Assembly: GCA_903928615.1 (NCBI GenBank)
Contig: CAIYRJ010000424.1
Span: forward strand, 1 to 6,835
Length of the DNA: 6,835 nt
Direction of reading: 5' to 3'
Origin: an uncultured Actinomycetes bacterium
GTDB taxonomy: Bacteria; Actinomycetota; Thermoleophilia; Miltoncostaeales; Miltoncostaeaceae
In this document: one piece after another, positions 6,488-6,835 of the stretch
Layout: every line of letters begins with the position of its first letter
How positions within the stretch are numbered: position 1 is the stretch's first letter
The notes under the pieces: generated by a model
What the model saw: the letters and a program-made list of their open reading frames with translations, nothing else
Databases searched by the model: none
What the model was told of the DNA's origin: nothing
Program-made: the position numbers and the translations under genes

Positions 6488-6835
6488 GTGCGACCTCCCC
6501 GCGCCATCGCCGCAGCGTCGTCGTGCCTGGTCGCGCTCGCGATCGTGGCGACCGGTTGCGGCTCGTCGGCCACCACGTCGATCACGCCGCGGGATCTCAC
6601 CTTTCCCGTGCTGTGGGCCGGCAGCAATCCCGACGGCACGCCCGCGGCCGGCATCGAGCCGGCCACGATCGCCGTGGGCACCGAAGGAGACTCCGGGTTC
6701 ACCATGAACCTCGAGGACGTGCAGGCCAAGAAGGCGGGGCCGCAGTGGCTCGCGGCCACCGCCAGCGCCGCGGCCGTCGGGACCCTGCTCACGGGAGCCG
6801 ACCAGTCGGCCGTGGACCTGCGCTACGACATCACC
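6488..6835 (+). CDS. Paralogous S16-type lipoprotein, 5' part only
   Basis: The first 116 residues are visible and the frame is open at the window edge. A short basic N-terminus (RPPR), a hydrophobic stretch (6-22) and VATGC with Cys24 suggest a lipoprotein signal. From LTFPVLWAG onward it aligns without gaps over 80 residues to the minus-strand S16 lipoprotein, with 44 identities by hand count (about 55 %). Shared blocks include TFPV, GIEPA, NLED, AGxQW and LTGAD, ending at YDIT just before the point where its partner has the catalytic GPSGG motif. The Ser-Lys dyad would lie past the window edge, so activity cannot be judged. GTG 6488 is chosen because it gives a complete signal peptide and follows a -10-like box. 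The two genes diverge with 41 bp between their starts, and are probably an old tandem or inverted duplication. Confidence 0.83.
   Translation, partial: MRPPRAIAAASSCLVALAIVATGCGSSATTSITPRDLTFPVLWAGSNPDGTPAAGIEPATIAVGTEGDSGFTMNLEDVQAKKAGPQWLAATASAAAVGTLLTGADQSAVDLRYDIT
6597..6618 (+). repeat. Right arm of 22-nt inverted repeat within the divergent paralogues
   Basis: This matches the reverse complement of 6274-6295 with one mismatch (T for C at 6612). The arms are 301 bp apart and flank both start codons and the shared promoter region. Confidence 0.8.

Noticed and set aside
1..6835. tRNA, rRNA, CRISPR arrays, insertion sequences or phage genes
   Set aside because: Nothing with the needed repeats, terminal inverted repeats or conserved RNA motifs was seen; gene-free gaps are all under 50 bp.

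Overview
The window is very GC-rich (about 70 % by eye), tightly packed and free of mobile elements. Its gene families and its TANNNT -10 boxes close to start codons suggest a high-GC actinobacterium. A Thermoleophilia-like lineage (metX-metW pairing, actinobacterial-type PyrF, Lon-fold lipoproteins) is my best guess, but it is inference, not proof.

Bases 1-3706 hold a run of same-strand genes: the 3' end of metY (O-acetylhomoserine sulfhydrylase), metX (homoserine O-acyltransferase), metW (methyltransferase-fold partner of MetX), an AEC-type membrane transporter, and pyrF (OMP decarboxylase, type 2). Three of the four junctions are 4-base stop/start overlaps of the form NTGA, each followed by CC. 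At two of them (metY/metX and AEC/pyrF) the only start that keeps the conserved N-terminus is CTG. The exception, metX/metW, is a 49-bp gap with a 19-bp near-perfect palindrome and a -10-like box.

Bases 3707-4502 hold a separately promoted gene for a small six-cysteine lipoprotein of unknown function. It converges on a long minus-strand gene (4539-6446) across a 36-bp gap with a GC-rich imperfect hairpin.

The minus-strand gene encodes a 635-residue exported lipoprotein. It carries a Lon-type (S16) Ser-Lys protease domain, without an ATPase, followed by about 400 helical residues of unknown role. Directly divergent from it, 41 bp away, starts a second lipoprotein gene (6488 to the window edge). 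Its N-terminal region is about 55 % identical by hand alignment over 80 ungapped residues. This head-to-head pair of paralogous surface proteases, sharing a very short bidirectional and apparently leaderless promoter region, is the most unusual part of the window.

Functionally, MetY, MetX and MetW make homocysteine from homoserine. PyrF completes UMP synthesis, and the AEC transporter moves an unknown, probably anionic, small metabolite. The right half is an envelope-protein region with no evident metabolic link to the left half.
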